Under the pieces are notes generated by a model. The model had not been told where the DNA came from. It saw only the letters and a list, made by a program, of their open reading frames with translations, and did no database searches. A stretch of DNA of 64,000 nt, from positions 124,001 to 188,000 of the IMG/VR virus record IMGVR_UViG_3300031707_000001. The stretch is one strand, 5' to 3'. Positions within the stretch are counted from its first letter, which is position 1; each line of letters begins with the position of its first letter. Positions 43,069 to 52,273 of this stretch are shown piece after piece. Source of the DNA: a virus. Position numbers and translations under genes: made by a program.

Positions 43069-46000
43069 TGAGATTTCTAACTTCTGTTGTGATGCTCCTT
43101 GGGCTATCCCTGTGTGCGTCAGCGGTTGATTACACATGGGACGGTGGCAATACTGCTGGTTATCAGTGGACCGCTCCTACCAACTGGAATCTGGACGCTG
43201 GTGCTCCCACTACTACGGCAGACAGGGCAATTTTTAACACTACAGGAACCACTAAGAATCCTACCGTTGATGTAAATATTGCTTTGGATGAATTTGTAGT
43301 TGGTGGAACTACGGGTTGGACGTGGTATCGGATAGGTGATATTACAAGTTTGGATATGCTTACCTACGGAAGCAGTGGAAGTTCCACAATGAATCCCGCT
43401 ATCACCGGGAAACGTCTTCTTGTAACTAACGGTATTCTCACTTTGAATGCTTCCAACAACTTTTCTGATACCGTTACGTTTCTGGCTGGTTCTGTTGTAT
43501 TAGGTACATCAGGTCAGATTGGAACAAATACTCCAATTCATATGGACGGATTTAGTGTATTGACGCTGAATTCTAGTAATAACTGGTATTCTTCTCAAAC
43601 TACTACAGTAGATTCTGTCATTGGCGGAACGGGCACGATAGAGTTGAAGTATAATGGAGCACCCATTCCTGTCTCAACAAATTCGTCTGGTGTTGTATCT
43701 GTTAATCAGGTCTCGTATAGCTATCCTCTTGATCTTGCATCAATTGGTATGATGTATCTCGGTTCCACAAATTTAGGAACCAATACTGCAACCAGTCTTG
43801 GAGTGGGTTCCGATGGAAACTATAGGATAGGCGCAGGTGGTGGAACAATAGCATTTGATTCTGCGGGTAGTGATCTAGGCGTGTTTACAGGAGCATGTAA
43901 TCTTGTTGTTGGAAGAAACGGTGGTGGAGTTAAGTATACAGGAACAGCCGTGCTGTCCGATTCCAATACCTTCTCTGGAACGATAATTGTCAATCGGGGA
44001 AGCACTCTAACAGGGTTGGCAATGACCAACAATAGTGGAGGTAGTCCCTTTGGAGCCACTAATGGAGTAGTCACGCTCAATTCGGGGGTTCTTAAATTGT
44101 CTCGTGGGTCGGCTACTACTATCAGACAACCTGTTGTTAAAGGAGCCATGAATCTTACTGGAGGTTCTACTGTTTATCTGGATGGAAATCATGCCACGGC
44201 AAATGTTCAGATCACTTTCGATTCAATTACGAAAGACCCCATATATGATTCTGCTCTGACAATTCAATATGTCAGTGCTCTTGGAACAAAGGAGAGATTT
44301 TTTGTCAATACTGGGGATTCGTATATCACAAACGATGCTCAGGGCATGATAAACGCTATGTATGTTGGGCTACAGGGAACTACCCTTTATTATCCTCTTA
44401 CCAGAAGTGGAGCATCTTCTCCTTACGAACTATTGACAACAAACTATACTTATACGACAGGGGCCGCTAGTCCATTCTCTAATTCTATACCTACAAGTAT
44501 TGTTTTGGTGTCTAATGCTGGAGGTTATAGTCCAGAACTTATTTACGGCCAAACGATCACGAATTGGGCAACAGCTTTTGCTTGGAATGGTCATTGGAAC
44601 TCGTCTGCTGGTTCAACTATAGTAATTCAAAGTGGTTTATTGATATACGAATATTCAGGTGGTCCTAGCTTCCGGTCCAACTTGGATTTTTCACTTGCAT
44701 CTCAGGGTAGAATAGTTACGATGTCTGGTGGAACCCTTAATGCACTTGGGAATATTACTTCTCCATATCTTGTAAAATCAGGACCGGGAGGACTTAGTCT
44801 GGGTTCGGCAGCTCCGGGACATACGGGGATCAATGGAAAGCTATTAGTTTCTGAAGGTCTTGTGGAATTTGATCAGATTGGAGGAGCCGATTTCTTTTCA
44901 AACATACCTAATGCAACCAATCTAATTTTAACCGGCGGAAGTATAGCTTGTACTGCGGGAAGATGTAGTTTCCAAACAAACATTACTGTCATAATAGGTC
45001 CAACCGGAGGAACTATCACATCTGGTGACTATATGTCATTTTATGGAAAGGTTACTGGTCCCGGTTTGATGTGTTGGAATGGACTTGCCGGTAAAGAGTT
45101 AAGATTTAGGGGTGTGGGTAACGATTGGTCTGGTGGTTTGTATGCTAGTTTAGGGATTGTCACTGTTTATGATGGAAGTAGTTTAGGAAGTGGTCCTATA
45201 AGAATGGCTGCTGGAACTACACTTAATGTCAGAACCAATCTGGATATTTCTTCTCTTCGAGGCAGGGGTGCTGTAGTGATTGGAAATGATGTGGCTACTG
45301 GAACTAAATATCTGACCGTCGGAAGCGGAAACACGGACGATAACTTTCCGGGTGTCATAAGCGATCAAGCATCTACTAGAAATGGATCGTTGATTAAAAC
45401 GGGAACAGGGACTATGACATTATGGGGACCGAATACCTTTACTGGCGGAACAACAATCAATGGGGGAATTCTGGCTGTTACAGGATTCTCCTTGCATGAT
45501 ACGGGTACGGTAACTGTTGCTGGTGGAACTTTGAGTATGATTGATAGTGAGACTGTTGGGAATGTAACTTTGAATTCTGGTTCAATTACTGGAAATAGTA
45601 CATTAACTACTGGAAATTTATATCTCAATCAAGGGACAGTAGATTCTATTCTCTCTACCGCATCTAACTTCGTGAAGAACACTTCGGGAACTGTTACGCT
45701 GAACAAAGCGAATACATTTTCCGGGTCGGCAATCATCACAAACGGATTGTTGCTCGTCCAAGGAAGCATTGGTGCAGGCACAACACTTACAAACTATATG
45801 GGCACACTTGGCGGGACTGGGACTGTGTATCGTCATGTTGAAATGATGCCGGGAAGCTATCTTACACCCGGAGCTTCGATTGGAACGATTACTGTTAGCA
45901 ATTTGAACTTTGAAGTGGGCAGCACTGTGGACTTTGAATTGGCGACAACGAATGCAAGTGACTTTGTTCAAGTCAATGGATTGCTGGGGTTGGGTGGCAA

Positions 46001-46238
46001 TATTCGAGTTGTGCCGTCAACGGGATTCGGATATGGAGTATATCCGCTCTTTGGATATACAACGATCACAACGAATCAAGCACCGAGGATTATCACGCCT
46101 GCCGGGTATGCAGGAACTTTGAGCACTGACGATTCCGCCAAGAAGGTATATTTGACAATAGGTTCTGACGCTCTTCGACCTGTCAAGTCGGGAACGTCTT
46201 TACTTTTGAAATCGGGTAAGATATTGTTGAGTAAGTAG
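43068..46238 (+). CDS. Exported autotransporter-associated beta-strand repeat protein
   Basis: 1056 residues with a signal peptide (MRFLTSVVMLLGLSLCASA). The N-terminus YTWDGGNTAGYQWTAPTNW and a repeated pattern such as TGTMTLWGPNTFTGGTTING GILAVTG-type strands (near residue 790) match autotransporter-associated repeat proteins. A TPGASIGTITVSNLNFEVGS segment near the end is the common C-terminal form in PVC bacteria. No autotransporter barrel or PEP-CTERM was seen, so anchoring is unclear. The base and codon use (many aat, gga, tct) is more AT-rich than neighbours, a sign of transfer from the host or a related bacterium. It would form a long beta-solenoid on the cell surface. It overlaps the previous stop by one base. 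Confidence 0.72.
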   Translation: MRFLTSVVMLLGLSLCASAVDYTWDGGNTAGYQWTAPTNWNLDAGAPTTTADRAIFNTTGTTKNPTVDVNIALDEFVVGGTTGWTWYRIGDITSLDMLTYGSSGSSTMNPAITGKRLLVTNGILTLNASNNFSDTVTFLAGSVVLGTSGQIGTNTPIHMDGFSVLTLNSSNNWYSSQTTTVDSVIGGTGTIELKYNGAPIPVSTNSSGVVSVNQVSYSYPLDLASIGMMYLGSTNLGTNTATSLGVGSDGNYRIGAGGGTIAFDSAGSDLGVFTGACNLVVGRNGGGVKYTGTAVLSDSNTFSGTIIVNRGSTLTGLAMTNNSGGSPFGATNGVVTLNSGVLKLSRGSATTIRQPVVKGAMNLTGGSTVYLDGNHATANVQITFDSITKDPIYDSALTIQYVSALGTKERFFVNTGDSYITNDAQGMINAMYVGLQGTTLYYPLTRSGASSPYELLTTNYTYTTGAASPFSNSIPTSIVLVSNAGGYSPELIYGQTITNWATAFAWNGHWNSSAGSTIVIQSGLLIYEYSGGPSFRSNLDFSLASQGRIVTMSGGTLNALGNITSPYLVKSGPGGLSLGSAAPGHTGINGKLLVSEGLVEFDQIGGADFFSNIPNATNLILTGGSIACTAGRCSFQTNITVIIGPTGGTITSGDYMSFYGKVTGPGLMCWNGLAGKELRFRGVGNDWSGGLYASLGIVTVYDGSSLGSGPIRMAAGTTLNVRTNLDISSLRGRGAVVIGNDVATGTKYLTVGSGNTDDNFPGVISDQASTRNGSLIKTGTGTMTLWGPNTFTGGTTINGGILAVTGFSLHDTGTVTVAGGTLSMIDSETVGNVTLNSGSITGNSTLTTGNLYLNQGTVDSILSTASNFVKNTSGTVTLNKANTFSGSAIITNGLLLVQGSIGAGTTLTNYMGTLGGTGTVYRHVEMMPGSYLTPGASIGTITVSNLNFEVGSTVDFELATTNASDFVQVNGLLGLGGNIRVVPSTGFGYGVYPLFGYTTITTNQAPRIITPAGYAGTLSTDDSAKKVYLTIGSDALRPVKSGTSLLLKSGKILLSK

Positions 46239-46253
46239 TGAAAGGATAAAGCA

Positions 46254-46412
46254 ATGAGAATTCTGTCTGTTCTGCTCGTAATTGTAATGGGTGCCTTTCT
46301 GATGGGTTGTGCTGGAACTAAATCGGCCGATAGTAAAGCGGGCCCGAAGAGTCCGGCAAAGATGATGGTAAAAGATACACGTCCTCGTCCGCTTCCGGCC
46401 GGCATAAAGTAA
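46254..46412 (+). CDS. Small lipoprotein
   Basis: 52 residues (MRILSVLLVIVMGAFLMGCA then basic, Pro-rich). The LMGC lipobox marks a diacylated N-terminal Cys after signal peptidase II. The mature peptide is about 33 residues with KSPAKMMVKDTRPRPLPAG. SD aaagga upstream. A short lipoprotein between two surface-protein genes could be a lysis-type or exclusion lipoprotein, or an anchor for the neighbouring proteins. No family was recognised. Confidence 0.62.
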   Translation: MRILSVLLVIVMGAFLMGCAGTKSADSKAGPKSPAKMMVKDTRPRPLPAGIK

Positions 46413-46430
46413 CATCGAATGGGGGTTCTT

Positions 46431-47726
46431 ATGTGGAAATGGTTGCAGAATCTTATTGATCAGATTTCCAAATGGATCAAGCCGAAGCCCACACCAACAC
46501 CTCCGGCGCCAGACAACCCTTCGCAACTCAGAGGTTACGGTATGGTTTGTCATTGGATGACGCTACCTGATTTTATAGCCTTCGCAAAGGCCATAAAGGA
46601 TAGTGGTTGCAACTGTACCTCCATAGAACTGTTCGGCAGGGAAGAGGATAGTTGGATCAACCGCCAGGACTTCTTGAAACAGCAACTGTCTAATCTCCTT
46701 ACTGCGTGTCGAGCCAACGGCATAACGCTATTCGTCAATATGGTAAACTGGGGTAGTGGTAGTTTGACAAGCCAACCTGATACGTGGTTTCAAGGATGGT
46801 TGGATTTCATCAAGCAATTGGGGCCCGACAAATTGATTGTCCAGGCTGCCGCAGAGTGGCATGATGGCAAGGCTGCTGCGTGGTGTCAAATGGCTGAGTC
46901 GACCTTGTCCGGCTTTAAGCTGTCCTGGAATCAAGGATCCAGGCCTTCTACAGCTTCTGCCAAGTACGCTTACATCGACTATCATTCAGCTTCCATAGGT
47001 GATTACGGAGTGTCGAATAAACGCATAATCTGCAACACCGATAGTGGAATACTTACCGAGATGGAGAATGGTGGCATAATGGGGCAGACGTTTATACCTG
47101 AGAAAGTCACACAATTTGCGACTGGCGCTCTGGCCCAGGGCAAGTCTGTCAACTTGTACGGGTACAATCATAAGAGCCTTGATGTCGAAGCAGTAAAGAC
47201 TTTGGGAAAAGTTGGAAATCCTAATCCAACGCCAACTCCGACCCCGAGTCCGGACGGATTTGTCTTTGGACAGAATTGCATTTGGCTGGGAGACATACCT
47301 TGCTCTAAAGACGCACAAGTAGCGCCCAATGCGAAGATACTAACTGCAAATGCTTCAAATACGAGCTATGTCAATCTTACATACGCTTCCGAGGCTAGTC
47401 AGCAGTGGTGGAAGCCTTACGACCAGTTTTGCTACGGACCACACGGGGCTCAATACAAAGCAGCCGACGGTAATTGGTACGCCGGTCGTGCTGATTGGTT
47501 TCCTATACAGTTGAGAAACAAGATTGAGATAGGGAACTATTGGAAGAGTGATACGCCATTTAAGGATCATCCCCCTGTAGTCGGCAATCCTTTCTACTTC
47601 TTTGTGTATTCGTCCGACGGGAAAAATCGATCTACAGCCATACAAGTTGTATGGAAACTGGGATTCTTCCGCTCCATATGGCGGAGATTGAAGACAACGA
47701 ATAAGAAGATGCGAGGTATTAAATGA
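46431..47726 (+). CDS. TIM-barrel glycoside-hydrolase-like protein
   Basis: 431 residues from the ATG at 46431, with gggggt upstream; the ATG at 46419 is an alternative. After a Trp-rich helix and a Pro linker (KPKPTPTPPAPD), the barrel shows MTLPDFIAFAKAIKDSGCN, then LFVNMVNWGSGS and LIVQAAAEWHDGKA, whose Glu may be catalytic, then YAYIDYHSA. A Thr/Pro linker (PTPTPTPSPDG) leads to a C-terminal domain of 140 residues rich in Trp and Tyr. There is no signal peptide although the neighbours have one. It may degrade a glycan at the host surface or act within the lysis system. Family number cannot be given. Confidence 0.52.
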   Translation: MWKWLQNLIDQISKWIKPKPTPTPPAPDNPSQLRGYGMVCHWMTLPDFIAFAKAIKDSGCNCTSIELFGREEDSWINRQDFLKQQLSNLLTACRANGITLFVNMVNWGSGSLTSQPDTWFQGWLDFIKQLGPDKLIVQAAAEWHDGKAAAWCQMAESTLSGFKLSWNQGSRPSTASAKYAYIDYHSASIGDYGVSNKRIICNTDSGILTEMENGGIMGQTFIPEKVTQFATGALAQGKSVNLYGYNHKSLDVEAVKTLGKVGNPNPTPTPTPSPDGFVFGQNCIWLGDIPCSKDAQVAPNAKILTANASNTSYVNLTYASEASQQWWKPYDQFCYGPHGAQYKAADGNWYAGRADWFPIQLRNKIEIGNYWKSDTPFKDHPPVVGNPFYFFVYSSDGKNRSTAIQVVWKLGFFRSIWRRLKTTNKKMRGIK

Positions 47727-50700
47727 CTTGGAAAAGGCTTATCGGATTTTTGGCAGGTGTAGCGGTTGCTTCTGTGGCTTTTGCCCAGAGTCAAAATAAC
47801 GTGTTGTCACAACTGGGCGTAAAAGGCGTTACCGATCAGATCTATGGTACGAATCCAGCGCTCTATGCCGGCTATTTGGTTAAGACTGGAACGAACGGGC
47901 TATTCAGTACATCGATGATGTCTACGGATATTGTGCCACGGCGTTGGTTTGAGACAGTTTTTCTGGATAGCGTAAATGGGTTGAATGCAACCAATTCCGG
48001 AACTGCGACCTGTCCGTACAAGACCTTCGCCTACGCCGCTGCTCGAACGACAAACGATACCGCTTTCGTATTCGCTCCCGGGACTTATGCGGGGGATACG
48101 ATTACGAACTCGCATGTACACCACGTAGCGTTGATCGGCTTGGATCCTACCAATACAACCATGACTGGTATATTGAACTTCAACGCCAATCTTATGGCCG
48201 GTACCCAGGACATTTCGGTGGATCTGTATGGTATCAACGTTGATACTGTGCGTCAGTATCAATATGGGTTGTTCAATGTTGGTCTCTACAATAGAGCAAA
48301 GGTAACAAGTCAGATTACAAGACTTTCTACCAATCTCAATAGCTCGTTGACACTTTTCATGGATCCTTCAACTTATTTGGCATCACCGATCACTACGAGC
48401 AACGCAACGATAGTTATCAAGGCTTATGTGCCACAAGGAACAGCCGCAGGACAATTGACGTGTTGGGACGGCGCTAATTGGGCAATCGTAGCTGCTGGCA
48501 CAACGAATCAAGTCCTCTATGGGGGTACTGTTCCGTTTTGGGGAAGTGCGTCGATCGTATACACGAATACAGCTATACCTGGAGACTTTACGCCTGCTAT
48601 CAGCAATAGATATAGCATAGGTTCTCAAACTATGCCCTGGAGCAACGGTTGGTTTGCTACAGGTTTGTATGTGGGCGGGTCGAACGTGTTGAACAGCATT
48701 TACGTGGGTAATTACGCATCCAACTGGATTTCGGTATATGGGTCTGCTCTTGCTTCTACGAATTATGTGAATGCGAGTATCTCCAACATAACGCTTGCTA
48801 CAGTTGTGGCCAACGGAAGCAATGCTTTTTCTTCCGTGGTGGTAGATGGAATACGAACTCCAGATGATGCGCCATATGTAGCTCTTGCTGTAGGCGTTAC
48901 CAATCGAACGCTTAATTATCAAGGAACAGAAGTTGTTAACTGGAGTTTAGGCGGCGTTAATAACGGTTGGCTAATGAAACGTCCTCTTCGTAGTGATTCC
49001 GACGGCGCCCCGAGTTTCGATCCAAACGAACGGGCTTTGATGGGGGCCTGGATCGCAAGTAACAATTTAACCGTGTGTGATTCACTATTTGTCAGCAACA
49101 ACATATCTGAGGCAGGCACTAACCTGGTATTGAAATATGCGTCTGTTCTTGAACCATTAGCCGTTGCAGCCAGTAACCACGCCTTTTATGCTTCTGAAGC
49201 CGGGCATTCCACAAATGCGGACAACGCAATGCAACTCAATTCTATCGGTGCGTCGGCATTTGCTCGGAGAGATACTACCAATACTTTCACTCAGCCACAG
49301 ACTATCAGCATTAATAGCGCTGCAACTATAGTATCAGACGCAACTAACTCCAACTCCAGCGGAGGAGCTTTATACCACATTGCCGGGGATACTGGAGAAT
49401 ATCTGCAACTCGGTGTATTTGGTTCGGCGTTTGCACTTCCAGGTGTTCGCCAACAGGGCTTTATCGGCTGTTCCACAAACATAATCATCGGGCTGGATAT
49501 GGATGTAGCATCTGGTGGAACGAGCGTATTTGATGTCTATACGGGAGGCTATCTTGCGGTTACTCCAACGCTTCGTGTTTCCGGAACCAACATCATGGAA
49601 AACGGGGTAGCATTGGGCAACAAATATGCGCCTAAAAATATAGAAACGTTGCAAACTGTGACAACGAGAGGGAACACTTCCGATCAGGATTTGGCTCTGA
49701 GTGGATCCAAAATTATCGTGGGTGGGTTGATAGGAGGTCCGGGAGGACAAACAACTTGGGGATTAGGTGCGTGGGGTGCAGATTTTGGAGTTCTAAATCC
49801 TTACGGAATTCAAAATCTTGATGCCAAAGCAACGTGGAATTTTGGATATTGCAACGGCTTTCCACCTAACATCTACGCCGCTCAAACTAACCAAGGTTAC
49901 GGATCGCTAAATCTAGGCTATATCAATTGTGCTGTATCTTCGGCTGCTCAGCTAATGACTGGTCGTGGTTCCTTGAACGTAGGTAACCTGGCCAACGGTG
50001 AATATCAAAATACAAGCGGCAACGGAGCGTTAAACGTCGGCGCCAACAACACGTTGACACACGACTATTCTGCTGTCTTCGGCAATGGCCAAGTCTCGTA
50101 TGAGACCAATTCAGTATCTGCTCGCAAGTATTACGAAGCTGGAGCCGCCCTGTCCAACAGGTATGCTGGAATTGCTATTGAAGGATGGACCAACAATTGG
50201 AATATAGGAGCAGCAGAAGGCAACTATGCTTCTAATTGGGTCTATACTTGGGGCCCTGCTTTGGCCACTACGAATTATGTGAATGCTAGTATCTCCAACG
50301 TGACTCTTGCTACAGTTGTGGCAGCGGGAAGTAATGCTTCTGCAGTAATCACCGCATATGGCGTGCGAAATGAAAATGAATCTCCTATGCTGGTCCCATC
50401 AGTTTGCGTAAGTAATCGGACGTTAAACGTTGGCGGTGTTCCATATCTAAAATGGGACAGTAGTTGGTTATACTTTCTCCAGCCCATACGAAGCAACGCA
50501 GATGGCGGAGAGAGCATGGAAGCTAACGATCGTGTCTTGTGGGGCAACTGGGTTGCAACAAACGATTTCGCAGTAGCCGGCACGATTACCGAGGGATCAC
50601 AAACACTGAGTCAGAAGTATGACTCCAAAATACGCCCAGTGGAAGTAAAGACTGACAACTACAACGTGCTTACGAATGATGTCGCAAAAACGTTTGTAAT

Positions 50701-50959
50701 GAATACGGCTTCAAAGACCAATTTCCTGCCATCAGTAGATGCTTCTAATGTGGGTATTTGGTATACCTTCGTGAAGCATAATACCGGCACGTTGACGATA
50801 AAGGCGGCAGGTATCACTCAGATAGCCGACAGCGGACAGGGTGATACGATTTATGATTCTCAGGCTGCCGAAGTCTATGCCACAGTAACGCTCCAACTTG
50901 TCACCAGCACGAACTGGGTAATAACAGGTGCCCACGGAACTTGGACAACCACGGACTAA
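47723..50959 (+). CDS. Exported tail-fibre-like repeat protein B
   Basis: 1078 residues, ATGA-coupled to the previous gene. A signal peptide (MTWKRLIGFLAGVAVASVAF, AFA|Q site) precedes a beta-helix-like domain (FLDSVNGLNATNSGTATCPY, then APGTYAGDTITNS, residues 75-140). Fibre modules follow: SQTMPWSNGWFATGLYVGG and GNYASNWISVYGSALASTNY, repeated as GNYASNWVYTWGPALATTNY. The two copies are about 115-140 residues apart in sequence-module terms and 1.5 kb apart in DNA. The C-terminal domain (TFVKHNTGTLTIKAAG) resembles fibre ends. It shares modules with protein A (40780), which points to a common fibre-derived origin. As with A, the signal peptide makes a virion role unexpected. Confidence 0.66.
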   Translation: MTWKRLIGFLAGVAVASVAFAQSQNNVLSQLGVKGVTDQIYGTNPALYAGYLVKTGTNGLFSTSMMSTDIVPRRWFETVFLDSVNGLNATNSGTATCPYKTFAYAAARTTNDTAFVFAPGTYAGDTITNSHVHHVALIGLDPTNTTMTGILNFNANLMAGTQDISVDLYGINVDTVRQYQYGLFNVGLYNRAKVTSQITRLSTNLNSSLTLFMDPSTYLASPITTSNATIVIKAYVPQGTAAGQLTCWDGANWAIVAAGTTNQVLYGGTVPFWGSASIVYTNTAIPGDFTPAISNRYSIGSQTMPWSNGWFATGLYVGGSNVLNSIYVGNYASNWISVYGSALASTNYVNASISNITLATVVANGSNAFSSVVVDGIRTPDDAPYVALAVGVTNRTLNYQGTEVVNWSLGGVNNGWLMKRPLRSDSDGAPSFDPNERALMGAWIASNNLTVCDSLFVSNNISEAGTNLVLKYASVLEPLAVAASNHAFYASEAGHSTNADNAMQLNSIGASAFARRDTTNTFTQPQTISINSAATIVSDATNSNSSGGALYHIAGDTGEYLQLGVFGSAFALPGVRQQGFIGCSTNIIIGLDMDVASGGTSVFDVYTGGYLAVTPTLRVSGTNIMENGVALGNKYAPKNIETLQTVTTRGNTSDQDLALSGSKIIVGGLIGGPGGQTTWGLGAWGADFGVLNPYGIQNLDAKATWNFGYCNGFPPNIYAAQTNQGYGSLNLGYINCAVSSAAQLMTGRGSLNVGNLANGEYQNTSGNGALNVGANNTLTHDYSAVFGNGQVSYETNSVSARKYYEAGAALSNRYAGIAIEGWTNNWNIGAAEGNYASNWVYTWGPALATTNYVNASISNVTLATVVAAGSNASAVITAYGVRNENESPMLVPSVCVSNRTLNVGGVPYLKWDSSWLYFLQPIRSNADGGESMEANDRVLWGNWVATNDFAVAGTITEGSQTLSQKYDSKIRPVEVKTDNYNVLTNDVAKTFVMNTASKTNFLPSVDASNVGIWYTFVKHNTGTLTIKAAGITQIADSGQGDTIYDSQAAEVYATVTLQLVTSTNWVITGAHGTWTTTD
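48701..49140 (+). repeat. Fibre module repeat, copy 1 (in protein B)
   Basis: A module of about 145 codons: YVGNYASNWISVYGSA, STNYVNASISNITLATVVAN, later NRTLNYQGTEVVNW and LRSDSDGAPSFDPNERALMG. Copy 2 lies at 50211-50628. The first 80 bases of the shared segment are highly alike between copies, and related GNYASNW units occur in protein A. Confidence 0.7.
50211..50628 (+). repeat. Fibre module repeat, copy 2 (in protein B)
   Basis: Second copy: AEGNYASNWVYTWGPA, TTNYVNASISNVTLATVVAA, later NRTLNVGGVPYLKW and IRSNADGGESMEANDRVLWG. It has the same order as copy 1 (48701-49140) with changed loops, as expected of an old intragenic duplication. Confidence 0.7.
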
Positions 50960-50969
50960 GGAGACTACG

Positions 50970-51860
50970 ATGCCAGACGTATCAGTAAACAGATTTGGAG
51001 CGGCAAAGGGACTCATAATGTCGGACGTTACACAGACCAATGTTAACTTGAGTTCTTTGTTAAGCTGGATTTCTCAGAACAATAATATAGACCTAAGAGA
51101 TTTCAAAGCAGCTACTAATGTAGTTTTAGGGACTTTGCCAAATAAAATACGTGGTATAGATATAAGTGGTCTACCTTCTTTGACTAGCTTATCTATAACT
51201 TCTTCGGATTCTAATTCCCGACCTTACCTTCGGATAAGAGATTGCATTTCGTTATCTTCTTTTGGTAGTGGTAGTGCAGGATATTTTCGTAGCGTGGATG
51301 CTAGTGGTTGTACATCACTTACCACTCTAACGGCAGTTATTAAATGGCAGGCGGGCGATCCTTATCCTATAGCATTTGCTGGATGTAATGCTCTTACTAA
51401 TTTGGACTTTTATGGTGGAGTAGGGGCTTCTGATTTTGGAGCAATTACTATGGACTTCAGTGCTCTTCCTGCTTTGAGATATATTAACTCAAGAACTGCT
51501 ACTGGCCTTGTGGGGTTTATTGCGCCACCTTGTTCTTCCAATGCGTACTTCAGTTTTTACAACTGCACAAGTTTACTTACTGCTGATCTTTCTTTGGCTA
51601 CAGATTTGACCAATGTAAGTTTTCAACAGTGTTCTGCGTTGACTACTATAACAATTTCTCCGAGCATTACAGCAATTACTTTGGATGCTGCGTTGTGTTA
51701 TCTTTCTGAAGCCTGTGTGAATGACCTTGTAGCCAAGGGTGTAGCCTCTGGATTGAGTAGTCAAACTTTGCATATAGGGGGAGGAAATAACCACGCACTA
51801 ACTGGTCAGGGTATTACGGATAAGGCTACTTTGCAGGGAAGAGGTTGGACAGTTAATTGA
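50970..51860 (+). CDS. Leucine-rich-repeat (BspA-like) protein
   Basis: 296 residues from the ATG at 50970, SD aaggag 6 bases upstream. Irregular leucine-rich repeats are visible: LPSLTSLSI, CISLSSFGS, CTSLTTLTA, CNALTNLDF, CTSLLTADL and CSALTTITI. The C-terminus LSEACVNDLVAKGVASGLSS and LHIGGGNNHALTGQG matches the tail of phage and bacterial BspA-type proteins. There is no signal peptide. Codon use is AT-rich compared with the fibre genes. BspA-like repeats bind surface proteins or glycans; as the protein lies in the surface-protein island, adhesion is plausible. Confidence 0.65.
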   Translation: MPDVSVNRFGAAKGLIMSDVTQTNVNLSSLLSWISQNNNIDLRDFKAATNVVLGTLPNKIRGIDISGLPSLTSLSITSSDSNSRPYLRIRDCISLSSFGSGSAGYFRSVDASGCTSLTTLTAVIKWQAGDPYPIAFAGCNALTNLDFYGGVGASDFGAITMDFSALPALRYINSRTATGLVGFIAPPCSSNAYFSFYNCTSLLTADLSLATDLTNVSFQQCSALTTITISPSITAITLDAALCYLSEACVNDLVAKGVASGLSSQTLHIGGGNNHALTGQGITDKATLQGRGWTVN

Positions 51861-51878
51861 CAAGTTAAAGGAAAACGA

Positions 51879-52265
51879 ATGAAAACAAAAATTCTAGTGT
51901 GGGCGTTAATGGCGTGTTTGGCTACTCCGGCAATTGCGTATGATTGGTTGACAACTATGCAGGCACCGGTGGAGAATCGGCTTCTATCTATTGGTATATG
52001 CTCGTACAGCGAAAGTGCGCATCCTTTAGCTGCAGCCGCTTATTTCAACTTTTGTCCTCTTACTTTCTTCGATGATCATCTTCGTATTGGTGTTGGTATG
52101 CTTGGTGGCTACGATGATGGGGACGTGCTGTTCAAACTTCATACTTCCGTGAGTACTAGGATCTTTGATTCATTGGAGGTCGGTGTGTGGTATGCACCGT
52201 TTTGGGGCTTGTCCCGGTATGAAGATCCATACGGCGTAATGGTTGGATACGTATTCAAACTCTAG
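51879..52265 (+). CDS. Small exported, membrane- or outer-membrane-type protein
   Basis: 128 residues with a signal peptide (MKTKILVWALMACLATPAIA, cleavage near AIA|Y). The mature part has alternating aromatic strands (HLRIGVGMLGGYDDG, VLFKLHTSVSTRIFDSLEVG, VWYAPFWGLSRYEDPYGVMV) and ends GYVFKL, with a terminal aromatic strand like small beta-barrel outer-membrane proteins. SD aaagga upstream. Barrel count is too low for a complete porin, so it may assemble from several copies or be a lipid-associated surface protein. Confidence 0.58.
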   Translation: MKTKILVWALMACLATPAIAYDWLTTMQAPVENRLLSIGICSYSESAHPLAAAAYFNFCPLTFFDDHLRIGVGMLGGYDDGDVLFKLHTSVSTRIFDSLEVGVWYAPFWGLSRYEDPYGVMVGYVFKL

Positions 52266-52273
52266 GAGACGCT

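Noticed and set aside
42286-43137. 283-residue minus-strand ORF
   Set aside because: Antisense shadow of the fibre-like gene; Arg/His/Ile-rich, without RBS or promoter, and no domain.
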